Source: Agrobacterium tumefaciens str. B6 (GTDB lineage: Bacteria > Pseudomonadota > Alphaproteobacteria > Rhizobiales > Rhizobiaceae). From it: a DNA stretch of 64,000 nt. Location of the stretch: assembly GCF_001541315.1 (NCBI RefSeq), contig NZ_LMVK01000005.1, positions 1 through 64,000 on the forward strand, read 5' to 3'. Below, one piece after another: positions 17,692 to 28,393 of this stretch. Below the pieces are notes generated by a model. It searched no databases. It was not told the DNA's origin and saw only the letters and a list, made by a program, of their open reading frames with translations. The stretch's first letter is position 1. Each line of letters opens with the position of its first letter. The translations under genes were made by a program, and so were the position numbers.

Positions 17692-18210
17692 ATGAATTAC
17701 TCCAAGGCATTTTCAAGTCTCGCAAGTTTTACAACTAAGCGCGTGGGCCTGAAATCCAACAATAGAACTGGCGGCCCTATATTCGCATTCCTAATAATCG
17801 CTTTGGCCGGTTGTGGTGTAGATTCACCTGATCGTTTGCGCAGCGATATCCCGGACGGCATCCCCGCTGGTGAGACGGTCTACTACAATACCAGATGGTT
17901 TGAATGCGCTGTCGCCATTTACAAGCTCGACTCCGTTTTCATGGATGAGGTCCGTCGGAACGGATTGCTTTCTCTAAACAAAGCAACATCCGCGCCTTGG
18001 GCTGAGGCGCCGGTACTGGGGGCGAACTACGCCATGGATCGCTGGGTCGCTGATTTTGTAAGTAGTTTGGACTGTATCGAAGACAAGAAGCTGCAAACGC
18101 TCTTTGAGCGAGCATCAGCCAACGGCGGCTATTTTCAAGTTCAGCTTACAAACTCGACAACCCTAATCGCGCCTGATGAGGGTTTAATGATGGTTGGCGG
18201 ATACGAGTAG
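17692..18210 (+). CDS. Hypothetical lipoprotein
   Basis: A 172-residue protein starting at ATG 17692, five bases after the DUF817 stop. A long basic N terminus (about 28 residues) precedes a hydrophobic stretch ending LAGC, which looks like a lipobox near residue 41. No domain is recognised. Its codon use is less GC-rich than its neighbours (AAT, ATA, TTG, CTA are common), a hint of recent acquisition or relaxed selection. The tail DEGLMMVGGYE is hydrophilic. Confidence 0.55.
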   Translation: MNYSKAFSSLASFTTKRVGLKSNNRTGGPIFAFLIIALAGCGVDSPDRLRSDIPDGIPAGETVYYNTRWFECAVAIYKLDSVFMDEVRRNGLLSLNKATSAPWAEAPVLGANYAMDRWVADFVSSLDCIEDKKLQTLFERASANGGYFQVQLTNSTTLIAPDEGLMMVGGYE

Positions 18211-18300
18211 CTGCATCGCTAAGTATGGATTTAACTATCCCACTCCAACATTTCGCCGCGACGCAAACCTTAATCATTCTGTCGGTTGATATCTGAACGC

Positions 18301-18328
18301 AAAAAAGCCGGGTGATCTCTCACCCGGC
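18301..18328 (-). terminator. Terminator of the alpha operon (after rplQ)
   Basis: A 9-bp stem GCCGGGTGA / TCACCCGGC with a 4-base loop; read on the minus strand it is followed by six T. The plus strand also has five T, so it can also serve the upstream lipoprotein gene. Confidence 0.9.
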
Positions 18329-18362
18329 TTTTTAACTCACGACGCCCTGAAGGCGTCAGAAC

Positions 18363-18788
18363 TTATGCGGCTTCGGCGGCAGCAGCTTCTGCGGCAACGC
18401 GAGCCTTGTCGGCTGCGCCCTTGGCATCAACGTCGCGCTCGACGAATTCAACGACGGCGAGAGCCGCGTTGTCGCCCTGGCGGAAGCCGGCCTTCATGAT
18501 ACGCAGGTAGCCGCCGTTGCGGGTTGCGTAACGCGAAGCGATCGCGTCGAACAGCTTGCGAACGGCGTCCTGATCCTTGATCTGCGAGATCGCCTGACGA
18601 CGAGCGTGCAGGTCGCCGCGCTTGCCGAGGGTCACGAGACGCTCGACGATCGGACGGATTTCCTTCGCCTTCGGAAGGGTGGTTACGATCTGCTCATGGG
18701 TGATGAGCGAAGCAGCCATGTTGGCAAACATTGCCTTGCGGTGGCTGGCGGTTCTATTGAGCTTGCGGCCTGAATTTCCGTGGCGCAT
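18363..18788 (-). CDS. rplQ: 50S ribosomal protein L17
   Basis: 141 residues, opening [20 protein letters not shown], the L17 signature. L17 lies near the peptide exit tunnel on 23S rRNA. An alanine-rich tail of about 20 residues (AEAAAAEAA) extends beyond the compact form seen in enterobacteria, as is common in alphaproteobacteria. Last gene of the alpha operon, 119 bases after rpoA and just before the terminator. A small hairpin around AAAGGCAG / CTGCCTTT lies in the rpoA-rplQ gap. Confidence 0.98.
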   Translation of the reverse strand: MRHGNSGRKLNRTASHRKAMFANMAASLITHEQIVTTLPKAKEIRPIVERLVTLGKRGDLHARRQAISQIKDQDAVRKLFDAIASRYATRNGGYLRIMKAGFRQGDNAALAVVEFVERDVDAKGAADKARVAAEAAAAEAA

Positions 18789-18907
18789 TGCTATTCTCCT
18801 TTAGTGCAGGCTTCCTATCCGGACCTGCCGTTTCCTGGCACATGCAGGTGACTTACCTGCTGTTTGACGGGGAAAGGCAGTCTTTAAAGGGTCTGCCTTT
18901 TTGATTG

Positions 18908-19918
18908 TTAGTATTGGTCTTCGTAACGCTTGGCGAGATCTTCGATGTTCTCAGGCGGCCATGCCGGTACTTCCATACCGAGGTGCAGACCCATGGAAGC
19001 GAGAACTTCCTTGATTTCGTTCAGCGACTTGCGACCAAAGTTCGGCGTGCGAAGCATTTCGGCTTCGGTCTTCTGGATCAGGTCGCCGATATAGACGATG
19101 TTGTCGTTCTTCAGGCAGTTAGCCGAACGAACCGACAGCTCCAGCTCGTCGACCTTCTTGAGAAGCGCCGGGTTGAACGCGAGTTCGGTAACCGATTCTT
19201 CTTCTGCTTCCTTCTGCGGCTCGTCGAAGTTGACGAAGACGCCGAGCTGGTCCTGAAGAATACGAGCGGCGAAGGCAACGGCGTCTTCGCCGGAAACCGA
19301 ACCGTTGGTCTCGATCGTCATGATCAGCTTGTCATAGTCGAGAACCTGGCCTTCACGGGTGTTTTCCACCTTGTAGGACACTTTCTTGACCGGAGAATAG
19401 AGGCTGTCCACCGGAATGAGGCCAATCGGGGCATCTTCCGCGCGGTTGCGCTCAGCCGGTACGTAACCCTTGCCGTTGTTGACGGTGAATTCCATGCGGA
19501 TTTCAGCGCCATCATCCAGCGTGCAGATCACGTGGTCGGGGTTCAGGATCTCGATGTCGCCAACCGTCTGGATATCACCAGCTGTTACGGCACCTGGACC
19601 CTGCTTGCGCACGACCATGCGCTTGGAATCGTCACCATCCATCTTAATGGCGATTTCCTTGATGTTGAGCACGATATCCGTCACATCTTCCCGAACGCCG
19701 GGGATGGAGGAGAATTCGTGCAGGACACCGTCGATCTGCACGGCCGTTACAGCGGCGCCGCGCAGAGAAGACAACAGAACGCGACGCAGCGCGTTGCCGA
19801 GGGTGAGGCCGAAACCACGTTCCAGCGGCTCGGCAACGAGCGTTGCCTTGGTGCGGCTGGACGAGGTGAACTCGACCTTGTTCGGCTTGATAAGTTCCTG
19901 CCAGTTCTTCTGAATCAT
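18908..19918 (-). CDS. rpoA: RNA polymerase alpha subunit
   Basis: 336 residues. The N-terminal domain (about 1-235) dimerises and binds beta and beta'. The C-terminal domain (about 250-325) holds [15 protein letters not shown], which contains the arginine used for UP-element contact, and [15 protein letters not shown] short alpha-proteobacterial tail follows. It lies in the usual place between rpsK and rplQ. A hairpin in the 195-base gap after rpsK may lower or time its expression. Confidence 0.99.
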   Translation of the reverse strand: MIQKNWQELIKPNKVEFTSSSRTKATLVAEPLERGFGLTLGNALRRVLLSSLRGAAVTAVQIDGVLHEFSSIPGVREDVTDIVLNIKEIAIKMDGDDSKRMVVRKQGPGAVTAGDIQTVGDIEILNPDHVICTLDDGAEIRMEFTVNNGKGYVPAERNRAEDAPIGLIPVDSLYSPVKKVSYKVENTREGQVLDYDKLIMTIETNGSVSGEDAVAFAARILQDQLGVFVNFDEPQKEAEEESVTELAFNPALLKKVDELELSVRSANCLKNDNIVYIGDLIQKTEAEMLRTPNFGRKSLNEIKEVLASMGLHLGMEVPAWPPENIEDLAKRYEDQY

Positions 19919-20064
19919 CTTTAAACCTTCCGTTCGCCGCCACCATCCAATCGTGACGGACCGAGCATGAAAACACCGAGAGGAACCTAATTCAGTGGTT
20001 CATCGGTGGGTTCTTGAGCGCAAGTCCGTCGATCGAAATCGACGCGCACACGCCAGATACACGA

Positions 20065-20097
20065 AAATTCCGCCTGACCTGGGGAAAGGCGGAATTT
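20065..20097 (-). terminator. Possible attenuator between rpsK and rpoA
   Basis: An 11-bp perfect stem AAATTCCGCCT / AGGCGGAATTT with an 11-base loop; read on the minus strand the stem runs into TTTT then CG. The T tract is short, so partial termination or RNA processing is as likely as full termination. Confidence 0.45.
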
Positions 20098-20113
20098 CCG
20101 AACCACGGTCGCG

Positions 20114-20503
20114 TCAGACGCGGCGCTTCTTGCGCGGACGGCAACCGTTGTGCGGGATCGGCGTCACGTCGCGAATGGAGGTGATCATGAAACCGGCAGC
20201 CTGCAGAGCGCGAAGTGCCGATTCACGACCGGAACCCGGACCGCAAACTTCAACTTCAAGCGACTTCATGCCGTGTTCCTGAGCCTTCTTCGCGCAATCT
20301 TCAGCAGCGATCTGGGCAGCGAACGGGGTCGACTTACGCGAACCCTTGAAGCCCTTGGCACCAGCAGACGACCAGGCAATAGCATTGCCCTGTGCGTCGG
20401 TGATGGTGATCATCGTGTTGTTGAAGGTCGAGTTGACGTGCGCGACGCCCGACGTGATATTTTTACGTTCGCGACGGCGAACGCGTGCGGCTTCCTTGGC
20501 CAT
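20114..20503 (-). CDS. rpsK: 30S ribosomal protein S11
   Basis: 129 residues with the S11 core [22 protein letters not shown] and the ending [14 protein letters not shown]11 forms part of the platform near the E site and contacts mRNA upstream of the A site. Second gene of the alpha operon. Confidence 0.99.
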   Translation of the reverse strand: MAKEAARVRRRERKNITSGVAHVNSTFNNTMITITDAQGNAIAWSSAGAKGFKGSRKSTPFAAQIAAEDCAKKAQEHGMKSLEVEVCGPGSGRESALRALQAAGFMITSIRDVTPIPHNGCRPRKKRRV

Positions 20504-20641
20504 TTTATACCTTTCATTGATCTCTTCACCGCCGTAACACCAGCGGCTACACCGGCGATCGACCCGTCTCCGAGCTTCACGCCAAACTCAGAAAGGCTGG
20601 CGCGGACTGCACCAGCCTCCCCTTTCCGGAGAACCGGAAAA

Positions 20642-21010
20642 TTACTTCTTCTTACCAGCGATAGCCTTCGCCGGACCCTTACGGGTGCGGGCGTTGGTGT
20701 GCGTGCGCTGACCGCGGACCGGAAGGCCACGACGGTGACGCAGGCCGCGGTAGCAACCGAGGTCCATCAAACGCTTGATGTTCATCGACGTGTCGCGACG
20801 CAGGTCGCCTTCGACCTGGTAGTCGCGGTCGATGGCTTCGCGGATCTGAAGAACTTCAGCATCCGTCAGCTGATGAACGCGCTTGTCAGCCGGAAGACCG
20901 ACCTTGTCCATGATTTCCTGCGCGAATTTCGGACCAATCCCGTGAATGTAGGTCAGCGCAATAACAACGCGCTTTGCAGTCGGGATGTTGACGCCAGCGA
21001 TACGTGCCAC
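20642..21010 (-). CDS. rpsM: 30S ribosomal protein S13 (GTG start)
   Basis: 122 residues. The start is GTG at 21010, giving (M)[14 protein letters not shown] as in all S13 proteins, with AGGAG eight bases upstream; an ATG 16 codons earlier would add an unrelated leader. The head protein S13 contacts the large subunit and P-site tRNA; the basic tail [21 protein letters not shown] is present. First gene of the alpha operon; rpmJ (L36) is absent here, which is normal in this group. Confidence 0.98.
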   Translation of the reverse strand: MARIAGVNIPTAKRVVIALTYIHGIGPKFAQEIMDKVGLPADKRVHQLTDAEVLQIREAIDRDYQVEGDLRRDTSMNIKRLMDLGCYRGLRHRRGLPVRGQRTHTNARTRKGPAKAIAGKKK

Positions 21011-21182
21011 GTCTTTTCTCCTTGGTTCCAGTTGCCATCCGGCAAGTGGTGATTCCATTCGAGCGGCCGAGACCGCCAGTTCAAAATTGATGTCCGCGAC
21101 AAGTCAAAACGACCGAACCCGGATCTCCCTTCCCTCAGGGAAATCCGCGCCAGTCGCTTGGGATGTCGCGAGTTGGCGCGGT

Positions 21183-21210
21183 GTTTAACGGAATCAGCGC
21201 AAAAAAGCAA
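21183..21210 (-). promoter_or_regulatory. Possible sigma-70 promoter of the alpha operon
   Basis: TTGCTT (21210-21205), 16 bases, TTAAAC (21188-21183) on the minus strand, in the 299-base gap between adk and rpsM, about 170 bases before the rpsM start. I see no strong terminator after adk, so read-through from the spc operon is also likely. Confidence 0.4.
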
Positions 21211-21309
21211 CCGGCTCCGCCAAGATTCTTTTGCGATCCAAAGGATCAGTCGCCATGCGGAAGCGAGATATGGGCAAGAACACAACAGCCTCGCCCATCC
21301 GCTCCATGA

Positions 21310-21900
21310 TCAGGCGGAGGCTTTCTCGAGAACGCGCTCGATGGCCTCGGTGACAGCATCGACGTCAGCCATACCGTCAAGCGTTACGAGTTCGCCCTGT
21401 TCGCTGTAATAGGCAGACAGCGGCGCGGTCTTCTCGCGATATTCCGTCAGGCGCTTGCGGAACGCTTCCGGATTGTCATCCGAGCGAACCGTGCCGCCGG
21501 CGGCAATGGTTTCAGCCACACGGTTTTCGATTCGGCGAATCAACGCCTCTTCGTCGACCTTGAGTTCGATAACGGCATCTAGGACCAGATTCTTCTTGCG
21601 CATGTTGTCTGCAAGCGCCTTGGCCTGCGGAACGGTGCGCGGATAGCCGTCCAGAATAAAGCCCTTGGCACAGTCCGGTGCTTCGATGCGTTCGGAAACG
21701 ATCTGATTGACGATATCGTCGGAAACAAGCCCGCCGGCGTCCATGACGGCCTTGGCGCGTTTGCCGATTTCGGTGCCCGCGCTGACCGCAGCGCGAAGCA
21801 TGTCACCGGTGGAAAGCTGCGGGATCCCGTACTTATCAGTCAGGCGCTTGGCCTGGGTTCCCTTGCCCGCACCCGGCGGACCCAAAAATATCAGTCTCAT
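21310..21900 (-). CDS. adk: Adenylate kinase
   Basis: 196 residues. P-loop [14 protein letters not shown] at 7-20, AMP-site [10 protein letters not shown], and the short LID around [21 protein letters not shown], which lacks the zinc cysteines of longer forms; this is the alphaproteobacterial short type. It interconverts ATP, ADP and AMP in the cytoplasm. Its start overlaps the secY stop by 4 bases, so translation is probably coupled. Confidence 0.98.
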   Translation of the reverse strand: MRLIFLGPPGAGKGTQAKRLTDKYGIPQLSTGDMLRAAVSAGTEIGKRAKAVMDAGGLVSDDIVNQIVSERIEAPDCAKGFILDGYPRTVPQAKALADNMRKKNLVLDAVIELKVDEEALIRRIENRVAETIAAGGTVRSDDNPEAFRKRLTEYREKTAPLSAYYSEQGELVTLDGMADVDAVTEAIERVLEKASA

Positions 21901-23237
21901 CGTCCCCTCTTTCCTCCACGCAACTTCGACTTCTTGATCAGCCCTTCATATTGCTGCGCGATCAGGTGGCCCTGAATCTGCGCAACCGTATCCAGAGTTA
22001 CACTGACAACGATCAAAAGCGAAGTACCACCAAGGGCTAATGGAATGCCCGTGCGTGCGATAAGTGTCTCAGGAAGGATACACACGAAGACCAGATAAAT
22101 CGCGCCGACCACGGTGATACGGGTCAGGACGTAATCAATGTACTCCGCGGTGCGCTCGCCCGGACGAATGCCCGGAATGAAGCCGCCATGCTTCTTGAGG
22201 TTATCTGCGGTGTCCTTCGGATTGAAGACGATCGCCGTATAGAAAAACGCGAAGAACGCGATCAGCAGGCCATAGAGCGCCATGAACAGTGGCTGGCCGT
22301 GCTGCAGCGACGCGATGATCGAAGTCGCCCAGGCCGGCAGGTTGGTGTTGCCGGCAAAACCAGCAGCCGTTGCCGGCAGGAGCAGCAGCGAAGATGCGAA
22401 GATCGCGGGAATGACGCCGGCCGTGTTGAGCTTCAGCGGCAGATGCGAAGTATCGCCCTGGAACATCCGGTTGCCGACCTGTCGCTTCGGATATTGAATG
22501 AGCAGACGGCGCTGGGCGCGCTCCACGAAGACGATAAGAGCGATGACACCGATGGCGACCACGACAACCATCAGGATGAGCGGGGTCGAAAGCGCACCGG
22601 TGCGGCCGAGTTCCAGCGTGCCGGCGAGCGCCTTGGGCAGGCCTGCGGCAATACCCGCGAAGATGATCAGCGAAATACCGTTGCCGATACCACGCGAAGT
22701 GATCTGCTCACCGAGCCACATCAGGAACATCGTGCCGCCGAGCAGCGTGATGACGGTGGAAACGCGGAAGAACCAGCCGGGATCGACCACAAGGCCGTTG
22801 CCGCTTTCAAGGCCGACCGCAATACCATAGGCCTGCAGCGTGCCGAGCAGCACCGTGCCGTAGCGGGTGTACTGGTTGATGATCTTGCGGCCGGCTTCGC
22901 CTTCCTTCTTCAACGCTTCGAGCGACGGCACGACCGACGTCATGAGCTGCACGATGATCGAAGCGGAGATGTAAGGCATGATGCCGAGGGCGAAGATCGC
23001 CATGCGCTCGACAGCGCCACCCGCAAACATGTTGAAAAGACCGAGAATACCGTTGGCCTGGCCACGGAAGGCCTGCGCATAGGCTTCGGGGTTCAGGCCC
23101 GGAAGCGGAATATGGGTGCCGAGACGGTAGACGAGAAGTGCGGCAAGAGTAAACCAGAGACGCTTTTTCAGATCCTCCGCCTTAGCGAAGGTCGAAAAAT
23201 TCAGGTTCGAAGCCAGTTGTTCCGCTGCTGAAGCCAT
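21897..23237 (-). CDS. secY: Protein translocase channel subunit SecY
   Basis: 446 residues, ten membrane segments. Recognisable blocks are [11 protein letters not shown]-type [15 protein letters not shown] near 40-55, the plug region [17 protein letters not shown], and [21 protein letters not shown] near the C terminus. With SecE (52.5 kb) and SecG it forms the inner-membrane export channel. It follows rplO after an unusually long gap of 331 bases. Confidence 0.99.
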   Translation of the reverse strand: MASAAEQLASNLNFSTFAKAEDLKKRLWFTLAALLVYRLGTHIPLPGLNPEAYAQAFRGQANGILGLFNMFAGGAVERMAIFALGIMPYISASIIVQLMTSVVPSLEALKKEGEAGRKIINQYTRYGTVLLGTLQAYGIAVGLESGNGLVVDPGWFFRVSTVITLLGGTMFLMWLGEQITSRGIGNGISLIIFAGIAAGLPKALAGTLELGRTGALSTPLILMVVVVAIGVIALIVFVERAQRRLLIQYPKRQVGNRMFQGDTSHLPLKLNTAGVIPAIFASSLLLLPATAAGFAGNTNLPAWATSIIASLQHGQPLFMALYGLLIAFFAFFYTAIVFNPKDTADNLKKHGGFIPGIRPGERTAEYIDYVLTRITVVGAIYLVFVCILPETLIARTGIPLALGGTSLLIVVSVTLDTVAQIQGHLIAQQYEGLIKKSKLRGGKRGR

Positions 23238-23568
23238 AAATTTCTCCGAATGACCCTTGCCAGCCAGCGCAACCGGCCGATGCGGAAAGGTCTAAAAGAT
23301 ACTGGTCAAAACCGGGCTTCGGACAAATGCGGCTCTCGACCGCCATCATGCCTCACCCTGTTTTTTATGTCCTATCCCCTCCCCTACGGAAGTTCAAGAA
23401 CTGTGAGGCTCTCCCTGCAGCACTTTCTGCCGCAAGCGGGGCCAAGGAAGCACACCGCGAAGAGATTGCCCTGATGCTCTATAAATCGATTTAGATCGAA
23501 AGCACCATAGGCCAGGGAGCGCAAACGCCCGGAGCGACTATGCGCCCCGGGCGTCTGAAGTGTATATA
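23238..23568 (-). other. 331-base gap between rplO and secY
   Basis: No ORF here is convincing. Just after the rplO stop an 8-bp stem ACGCCCGG / CCGGGCGT (23525-23532 and 23547-23554) with a 14-base loop could act as an attenuator; it has no long T run. An AT-rich palindromic stretch (ATCTAAATCGATTTATAGA on the minus strand, near 23480-23500) may hold a secY promoter. Both readings are tentative. Confidence 0.35.
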
Positions 23569-24048
23569 TTACTCGGAAGCTTCTACTGCAACAGCGAGAA
23601 GCTTGATCGAGCCGCCGGCCTTTTCGATCTTTTCGATTGCAGGCTTGGAAGCGCCGGCAACTTCGAAAGCGACCTTTGCCTTCAGCTCGCCGTCGGCGAG
23701 AATGCGAACGCCGTCCTTGGCGCGACGGATGATGCCGGCAGCCTTGAGAGCTGCAGCATCGATCGTTGCGGAAGCGTCAAGCTTCTTGGCGTCGATGGCG
23801 GTCTGAATGCGGCCGAGCGATACAACAACATATTCGGAAGCGAAGATGTTGTTGAAACCGCGCTTCGGCAGACGACGGTAGATTGGCATCTGACCGCCTT
23901 CAAAACCGTTGATGGCGACGCCCGAACGAGCCTTCTGACCCTTCACACCGCGACCACCGGTCTTGCCCTTGCCAGAACCGATACCGCGACCTACGCGGAT
24001 ACGGTCCTTGGAGGAGCCTTCGTTGTCTCTGATTTCATTGAGTTTCAT
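23569..24048 (-). CDS. rplO: 50S ribosomal protein L15
   Basis: 159 residues. It opens [22 protein letters not shown] and has the glycine- and lysine-rich stretch [20 protein letters not shown] that threads into 23S rRNA. L15 is a late-assembly protein of the large subunit. 16 bases after rpmD in the spc operon. Confidence 0.98.
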   Translation of the reverse strand: MKLNEIRDNEGSSKDRIRVGRGIGSGKGKTGGRGVKGQKARSGVAINGFEGGQMPIYRRLPKRGFNNIFASEYVVVSLGRIQTAIDAKKLDASATIDAAALKAAGIIRRAKDGVRILADGELKAKVAFEVAGASKPAIEKIEKAGGSIKLLAVAVEASE

Positions 24049-24064
24049 GATAGGTTACTCCGTC

Positions 24065-24271
24065 TCACTTCTCGTCAACGACGCGAACGAGATGCTGGAC
24101 CGCACGGATCATGCCGCGAACCGCAGGAGTATCTTCCAGGGTGCGCTGACGATGCATCTTGTTGAGACCCAGACCGACCAGCGTCTGACGCTGGATTGCC
24201 GGGCGGCGAATAGGGCTGCCGATCTGTTCGACCGTAACAGTCTTCTTGGCTTCAGTAGTCTTCTTGGCCAT
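24065..24271 (-). CDS. rpmD: 50S ribosomal protein L30
   Basis: 68 residues, with the core [28 protein letters not shown] typical of bacterial L30. The nine-residue lysine-rich N-terminal extension is common in Rhizobiales. Between rpsE and rplO with short gaps. Confidence 0.97.
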   Translation of the reverse strand: MAKKTTEAKKTVTVEQIGSPIRRPAIQRQTLVGLGLNKMHRQRTLEDTPAVRGMIRAVQHLVRVVDEK

Positions 24272-24282
24272 GATCCAGCTCC

Positions 24283-24852
24283 TTATTCTTCGGAAGCGTT
24301 GCCGGACGCGGCACGGCGAGCCTGAAGCGTCGCATACTTAAGACCGCGCTGTGCAGCGATGTCCTTCGGATGAACCTGATGCTTCAGAGCGTCGAACGTT
24401 GCGCGAACCATGTTGTACGGGTTCGAAGAACCGGTCGACTTGGCAACAACGTCGTGAACACCCAGCGTTTCAAAAACAGCGCGCATCGGGCCACCGGCGA
24501 TGATACCGGTACCGGCCTTGGCCGAACGCAGCAGAACCTTGCCAGCGCCGTGACGGCCATTGACGTCATGATGCAGAGTGCGGCCATCGCGCAGCGGAAC
24601 GAAGATCAGATCGCGCTTTGCGCTCTCGGTAGCCTTACGGATGGCTTCCGGAACTTCGCGAGCCTTGCCGTGACCGAAGCCAACGCGGCCCTTCTGGTCG
24701 CCAACGACGACGAGAGCGGCGAAGCCGAAGCGACGGCCACCCTTAACAACCTTTGCAACGCGGTTGATCGCGACCAGCTTGTCGACGAATTCGCTATCGC
24801 GCTCTTCACGGTTCTGGCGATCGTCGCGAGAACCTCTTTTTTCCTGTGCCAT
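24283..24852 (-). CDS. rpsE: 30S ribosomal protein S5
   Basis: 189 residues. The double-stranded-RNA-binding fold begins near residue 20. The loop [19 protein letters not shown] is the site where spectinomycin-resistance mutations fall; the wild-type lysine and glycines are present. S5 takes part in decoding fidelity. The N and C termini carry extra charged residues. Confidence 0.98.
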   Translation of the reverse strand: MAQEKRGSRDDRQNREERDSEFVDKLVAINRVAKVVKGGRRFGFAALVVVGDQKGRVGFGHGKAREVPEAIRKATESAKRDLIFVPLRDGRTLHHDVNGRHGAGKVLLRSAKAGTGIIAGGPMRAVFETLGVHDVVAKSTGSSNPYNMVRATFDALKHQVHPKDIAAQRGLKYATLQARRAASGNASEE

Positions 24853-24971
24853 TGTCCTTGTCCTTTTTCTTTTACGGGTGGAACGGCAAACGAAAAGACC
24901 ACCGGCCTCGATAAAGAGACCCGCATGGCCCGGTGAAATTCCGCCCGGATCGTTGTCCGGGCGGAAAAAAA

Positions 24972-25334
24972 TCAGAAGTTCAGACCGCTTTCGCGGGCAG
25001 CGTCTGCCAGGGCCTTGATGCGGCCGTGATAGATGAACGCGCCACGATCGAATACGACATCCTTGACGCCAGCCTTGACGCCACGCTCGGCAACCAGCTT
25101 GCCTACGACAGCTGCTGCTGCAACGTCGGCGCCAGTCTTGAGCGAGCCGCGCAGATCTGCTTCGAGCGTGGAGGCAGACGCAAGCGTCTTGCCAGCAACG
25201 TCATCGATGATCTGGGCGTAGATGTTCTTCGACGAGCGATGAACCGACAGGCGCGGGCGGCCGTTGGCAACCGCCTTGATCTGGCGGCGCACACGGCTCG
25301 CGCGACGTGCAAGTGCTTCTTTCCTGCTAGCCAT
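24972..25334 (-). CDS. rplR: 50S ribosomal protein L18
   Basis: 120 residues; [30 protein letters not shown] and the ending [26 protein letters not shown] identify L18, which binds 5S rRNA together with L5. 119 bases before rpsE. Confidence 0.98.
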   Translation of the reverse strand: MASRKEALARRASRVRRQIKAVANGRPRLSVHRSSKNIYAQIIDDVAGKTLASASTLEADLRGSLKTGADVAAAAVVGKLVAERGVKAGVKDVVFDRGAFIYHGRIKALADAARESGLNF

Positions 25335-25346
25335 TTCGCGTGATCC

Positions 25347-25880
25347 TTACTTCTTCTTGCCTTCTTTGCGGACAATACGCTCTTCAGCGTACTTCACGCC
25401 CTTACCCTTGTAGGGCTCGGGACCGCGGTATTCGCGGATTTCCGCGGCTACCTGGCCAACCTGCTGCTTGTTGATGCCGGAAACGATGATTTCCGTCGGC
25501 TTCGGAACGGCAATGGTGATGCCGACCGGCGGCTCGTAAACCACGTCGTGGGAAAAGCCGAGAGCCAGCTGCAGGTTCTTGCCCTGCATGGCGGCACGGT
25601 AACCGACGCCGTTGATTTCGAGCTTGCGCTCGTAACCGTCCTTAACACCCTTGAAGATGTTCTCGATCATCGTGCGGGACATGCCCCACTTCGAACGAGC
25701 TTCCTTGGTGCCGTTAGCCGGCGTTACGGAAACGCCGTTATCTTCGAGCTTCAGCTGAATGTCGTCGTTAGCGACGAAAAACAGTTCACCCTTCGGGCCC
25801 TTCGCAGTGACCTTCTGGCCGTCGACATTGGCCGTCACACCTGCGGGAACCGGAACGGGCTTTTTACCGATACGAGACAT
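25347..25880 (-). CDS. rplF: 50S ribosomal protein L6
   Basis: 177 residues. Two L6 repeats; the opening [15 protein letters not shown] and the C-terminal block [13 protein letters not shown] are diagnostic. L6 lies at the base of the L7/L12 stalk near the factor-binding site. 12 bases before rplR. Confidence 0.99.
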   Translation of the reverse strand: MSRIGKKPVPVPAGVTANVDGQKVTAKGPKGELFFVANDDIQLKLEDNGVSVTPANGTKEARSKWGMSRTMIENIFKGVKDGYERKLEINGVGYRAAMQGKNLQLALGFSHDVVYEPPVGITIAVPKPTEIIVSGINKQQVGQVAAEIREYRGPEPYKGKGVKYAEERIVRKEGKKK

Positions 25881-25923
25881 TATTCAATCCTGTCTGTTCG
25901 TTATGGAGATCCTTGCTCGGGTC

Positions 25924-26322
25924 TTAGAAGACCGAGCAAAGAACCTCGCCACCAACGTTCTGTTCGCGAGCCTGGTGATCGGCCATCACGCCCTTCGGGG
26001 TCGAAAGGATGGTGATGCCGAGGCCGTTCGCGACCTGCGGAATGGACTTTACCGAGACATAAACCCGGCGGCCCGGCTTGGAAACGCGGCCGATCTCACG
26101 GATCACGGACGCGCCTTCGTAGTACTTCAGCTCGATGGTGAATTCGGACTTGCCGTTTTCGAAATCGACCTTGGAATAACCGCGAATGTAGCCTTCAGCC
26201 TGCAGCACGTCGAGAACGCGTGCGCGGAGGCTGGAAGCAGGCGTGCTTACCGCAGACTTGCGGCGAGCGGCACCATTGCGGATGCGGGTGAGCATATCAC
26301 CCAAAGGATCAGTCATGGTCAT
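25924..26322 (-). CDS. rpsH: 30S ribosomal protein S8
   Basis: 132 residues, opening [15 protein letters not shown] (after two extra residues) and ending [15 protein letters not shown]8 is a primary 16S-binding protein; in enterobacteria it represses the spc operon by binding mRNA near the L5 start. Whether that holds here is unknown. Confidence 0.99.
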   Translation of the reverse strand: MTMTDPLGDMLTRIRNGAARRKSAVSTPASSLRARVLDVLQAEGYIRGYSKVDFENGKSEFTIELKYYEGASVIREIGRVSKPGRRVYVSVKSIPQVANGLGITILSTPKGVMADHQAREQNVGGEVLCSVF

Positions 26323-26334
26323 GTGCCCGTCTCC

Positions 26335-26640
26335 TTACCAGCTCGACTTGACAATGCCCGGCACCTTGCCGGAATTGCCCAGCTCACGAAGCGCGATACG
26401 CGACATCTTGAGCTTGCGATAGAACGCGCGCGGACGGCCCGTTACTTCGCAGCGGTTGCGGATACGCGTCTTCGAGCCGTCACGCGGCAGCGAAGCGAGC
26501 TTCAGAGTGGCCTTGAACCGGTCTTCGATCGGAAGGGACTGGTTCATCACGATCGCCTTCAGTGCAGCGCGCTTGGCGGCCTGCTGGGCGACCGACTTGC
26601 GGCGGCGCTTGTTCTTTTCAACTGCGCTTGTTTTCGCCAT
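26335..26640 (-). CDS. rpsN: 30S ribosomal protein S14, zinc-free form
   Basis: 101 residues with the S14 signature [21 protein letters not shown]. Only one cysteine is present, so the four-cysteine zinc site is missing; this is the C-minus long form. S14 sits in the head of the small subunit. 12 bases before rpsH. Confidence 0.99.
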   Translation of the reverse strand: MAKTSAVEKNKRRRKSVAQQAAKRAALKAIVMNQSLPIEDRFKATLKLASLPRDGSKTRIRNRCEVTGRPRAFYRKLKMSRIALRELGNSGKVPGIVKSSW

Positions 26641-26673
26641 ATCGGAGTTCCTTTTCTACGCTCGTCGTTACGG

Positions 26674-27228
26674 TTAGTGACGGAACGGGAAGTTGAACTC
26701 TGTCAGCAGAGCCCGAGCTTCGTCGTCCGACGTCGCCGTCGTGCAAACGATGATGTCCATGCCCCACATCTGATCAACCTTATCGTAGTTGATCTCAGGG
26801 AACACAATGTGTTCCTTGATGCCCATGGCGAAGTTGCCACGGCCGTCAAAGCTCTTCGGGTTCAGGCCCCGGAAGTCGCGAACGCGCGGCAGCGCGATGT
26901 TGACCAGACGATCAAGGAATTCGTACATGCGTGCGCCACGAAGGGTAACCTTCGCACCGATCGGCATGCCTTCGCGAACCTTGAAACCAGCGATCGAGTT
27001 GCGAGCGCGGGTAACGACCGGCTTCTGGCCAGCAATTGCAGCCAGATCGGCGGCAGCAATCGTGGGCTTCTTGGAGTCGGCAGTTGCCTCGCCAACACCC
27101 ATGTTGATCACGATCTTTTCAAGCTTCGGGATCATCATCACGTTGGCGTAGGAGAACTTCTCCTGCATGGCGCCACGGATACGGGAAACGTATTCCGCCT
27201 TGAGACGCGGCTCGTACTTATCAGCCAT
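26674..27228 (-). CDS. rplE: 50S ribosomal protein L5
   Basis: 184 residues; [37 protein letters not shown] and the ending block [20 protein letters not shown] are L5. It binds 5S rRNA and contacts S13 in the bridge to the small subunit. Its start overlaps the rplX stop by 8 bases. Confidence 0.99.
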   Translation of the reverse strand: MADKYEPRLKAEYVSRIRGAMQEKFSYANVMMIPKLEKIVINMGVGEATADSKKPTIAAADLAAIAGQKPVVTRARNSIAGFKVREGMPIGAKVTLRGARMYEFLDRLVNIALPRVRDFRGLNPKSFDGRGNFAMGIKEHIVFPEINYDKVDQMWGMDIIVCTTATSDDEARALLTEFNFPFRH

Positions 27229-27529
27229 CGATCACTTCTCCCGAACGCTTGGCCACGCGGACCTTCTTGCCATCCACAACAGAGAAGCCAACGCGGGTCG
27301 GCTTGCCATCCTTGTCGACGATGGCGATGTTGGAGATGTGCAAGGATGCTTCCTTGTTGATGATGCCAGCTTCCTGTGCCTGGGTCTGGCGCTGGTGACG
27401 CTTCACCATGTTTACGCCACGCACAACGGCACGGTCTTCTTTCGGCATCACCTGGATTACTTCGCCGGTACGGCCCTTGTCCTTACCGGTCAATACGACA
27501 ACCTTGTCGCCTTTACGAATTTTCTGCAT
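27221..27529 (-). CDS. rplX: 50S ribosomal protein L24
   Basis: 102 residues, with the KOW motif [22 protein letters not shown] near the N terminus. L24 is an assembly initiator of the large subunit. It overlaps rplE by 8 bases and follows rplN by 12. Confidence 0.98.
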   Translation of the reverse strand: MQKIRKGDKVVVLTGKDKGRTGEVIQVMPKEDRAVVRGVNMVKRHQRQTQAQEAGIINKEASLHISNIAIVDKDGKPTRVGFSVVDGKKVRVAKRSGEVIDG

Positions 27530-27541
27530 CGCTATAGCTCC

Positions 27542-27910
27542 TTACAGCACTTCTGGAGCCAGCGAGATGATCTTCATGTGGTTCTTGGCGCGAAGTTCAC
27601 GCGGAACCGGTCCGAAGATACGGGTGCCGATCGGCTCTTTCTTGTTGTCGATAAGAACGGCTGCGTTGTTATCGAAACGGATGACGCTGCCGTCAGCGCG
27701 GCGGATGTCCTTGGCGGTGCGAACGACAACCGCCTTCATCACGTCGCCCTTCTTGACGCGGCCGCGCGGAATAGCTTCCTTGATGGAAACGACAATAATG
27801 TCGCCAACAGAAGCATATTTGCGCTTCGAGCCGCCCAGCACCTTGATGCACATGACACGACGTGCGCCGGAATTATCCGCCACGTCGAGGTTTGTTTGCA
27901 TCTGAATCAT
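27542..27910 (-). CDS. rplN: 50S ribosomal protein L14
   Basis: 122 residues, opening [28 protein letters not shown], the L14 signature. It forms an intersubunit bridge. First gene of the spc operon: a terminator-like hairpin and a 235-base gap separate it from rpsQ. Confidence 0.99.
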   Translation of the reverse strand: MIQMQTNLDVADNSGARRVMCIKVLGGSKRKYASVGDIIVVSIKEAIPRGRVKKGDVMKAVVVRTAKDIRRADGSVIRFDNNAAVLIDNKKEPIGTRIFGPVPRELRAKNHMKIISLAPEVL

Positions 27911-28051
27911 GTCAGGTCGCCTTCTTGTTGTTACCGGAACGGTTGGGCAAACTCTCCCGAGCGAGCCCCCTGCCCCAGCTTATGAATATATCTTCGTCTT
28001 GCGCGGAAATGTCGTGACAGGGTGGTTTCCCGAAGGACCTTCCGTGCGCAT

Positions 28052-28082
28052 CAAAGCAAAAGACGCTCGATTCACGAGCGTC
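28052..28082 (-). terminator. Terminator between rpsQ and rplN (S10/spc border)
   Basis: An 8-bp GC-rich perfect stem GACGCTCG / CGAGCGTC with a 5-base loop, followed on the minus strand by TTTTGCTTTG. It lies where the S10 operon ends and the spc operon begins in enterobacteria. An AT-rich stretch (TATATTCATAAG on the minus strand, near 27990) downstream could hold the spc promoter. Confidence 0.7.
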
Positions 28083-28145
28083 CTTGCGGTGCTTCATACA
28101 GGAATTCGCGCCAAGTTCAAGAGACCTGGCGCGATTCTGATGAAA

Positions 28146-28382
28146 TTAAGCCTGGGCGGATACGACCGTCCAGCGCTTGTCCTTGGAGATCGGTGCGCAT
28201 TCCTCGATGGAAACGACATCGCCGACCTTATACTGATTGTTCTCGTCGTGTGCCTTGTACTTCTTCGAACGACGAACGGTCTTCTGAAGCAGCGGGTGAG
28301 CGAATCGACGCTCAACACGAACTACGACAGTCTTCTCGTTCTTGTCGGACACAACGACGCCCTGCAGAATGCGTTTCGGCAT
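28146..28382 (-). CDS. rpsQ: 30S ribosomal protein S17
   Basis: 78 residues; [34 protein letters not shown] is the S17 start block. It is a primary binder of the 5' domain of 16S rRNA. Last gene of the S10 operon. Confidence 0.99.
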   Translation of the reverse strand: MPKRILQGVVVSDKNEKTVVVRVERRFAHPLLQKTVRRSKKYKAHDENNQYKVGDVVSIEECAPISKDKRWTVVSAQA

Positions 28383-28393
28383 ATTATTTTTCC

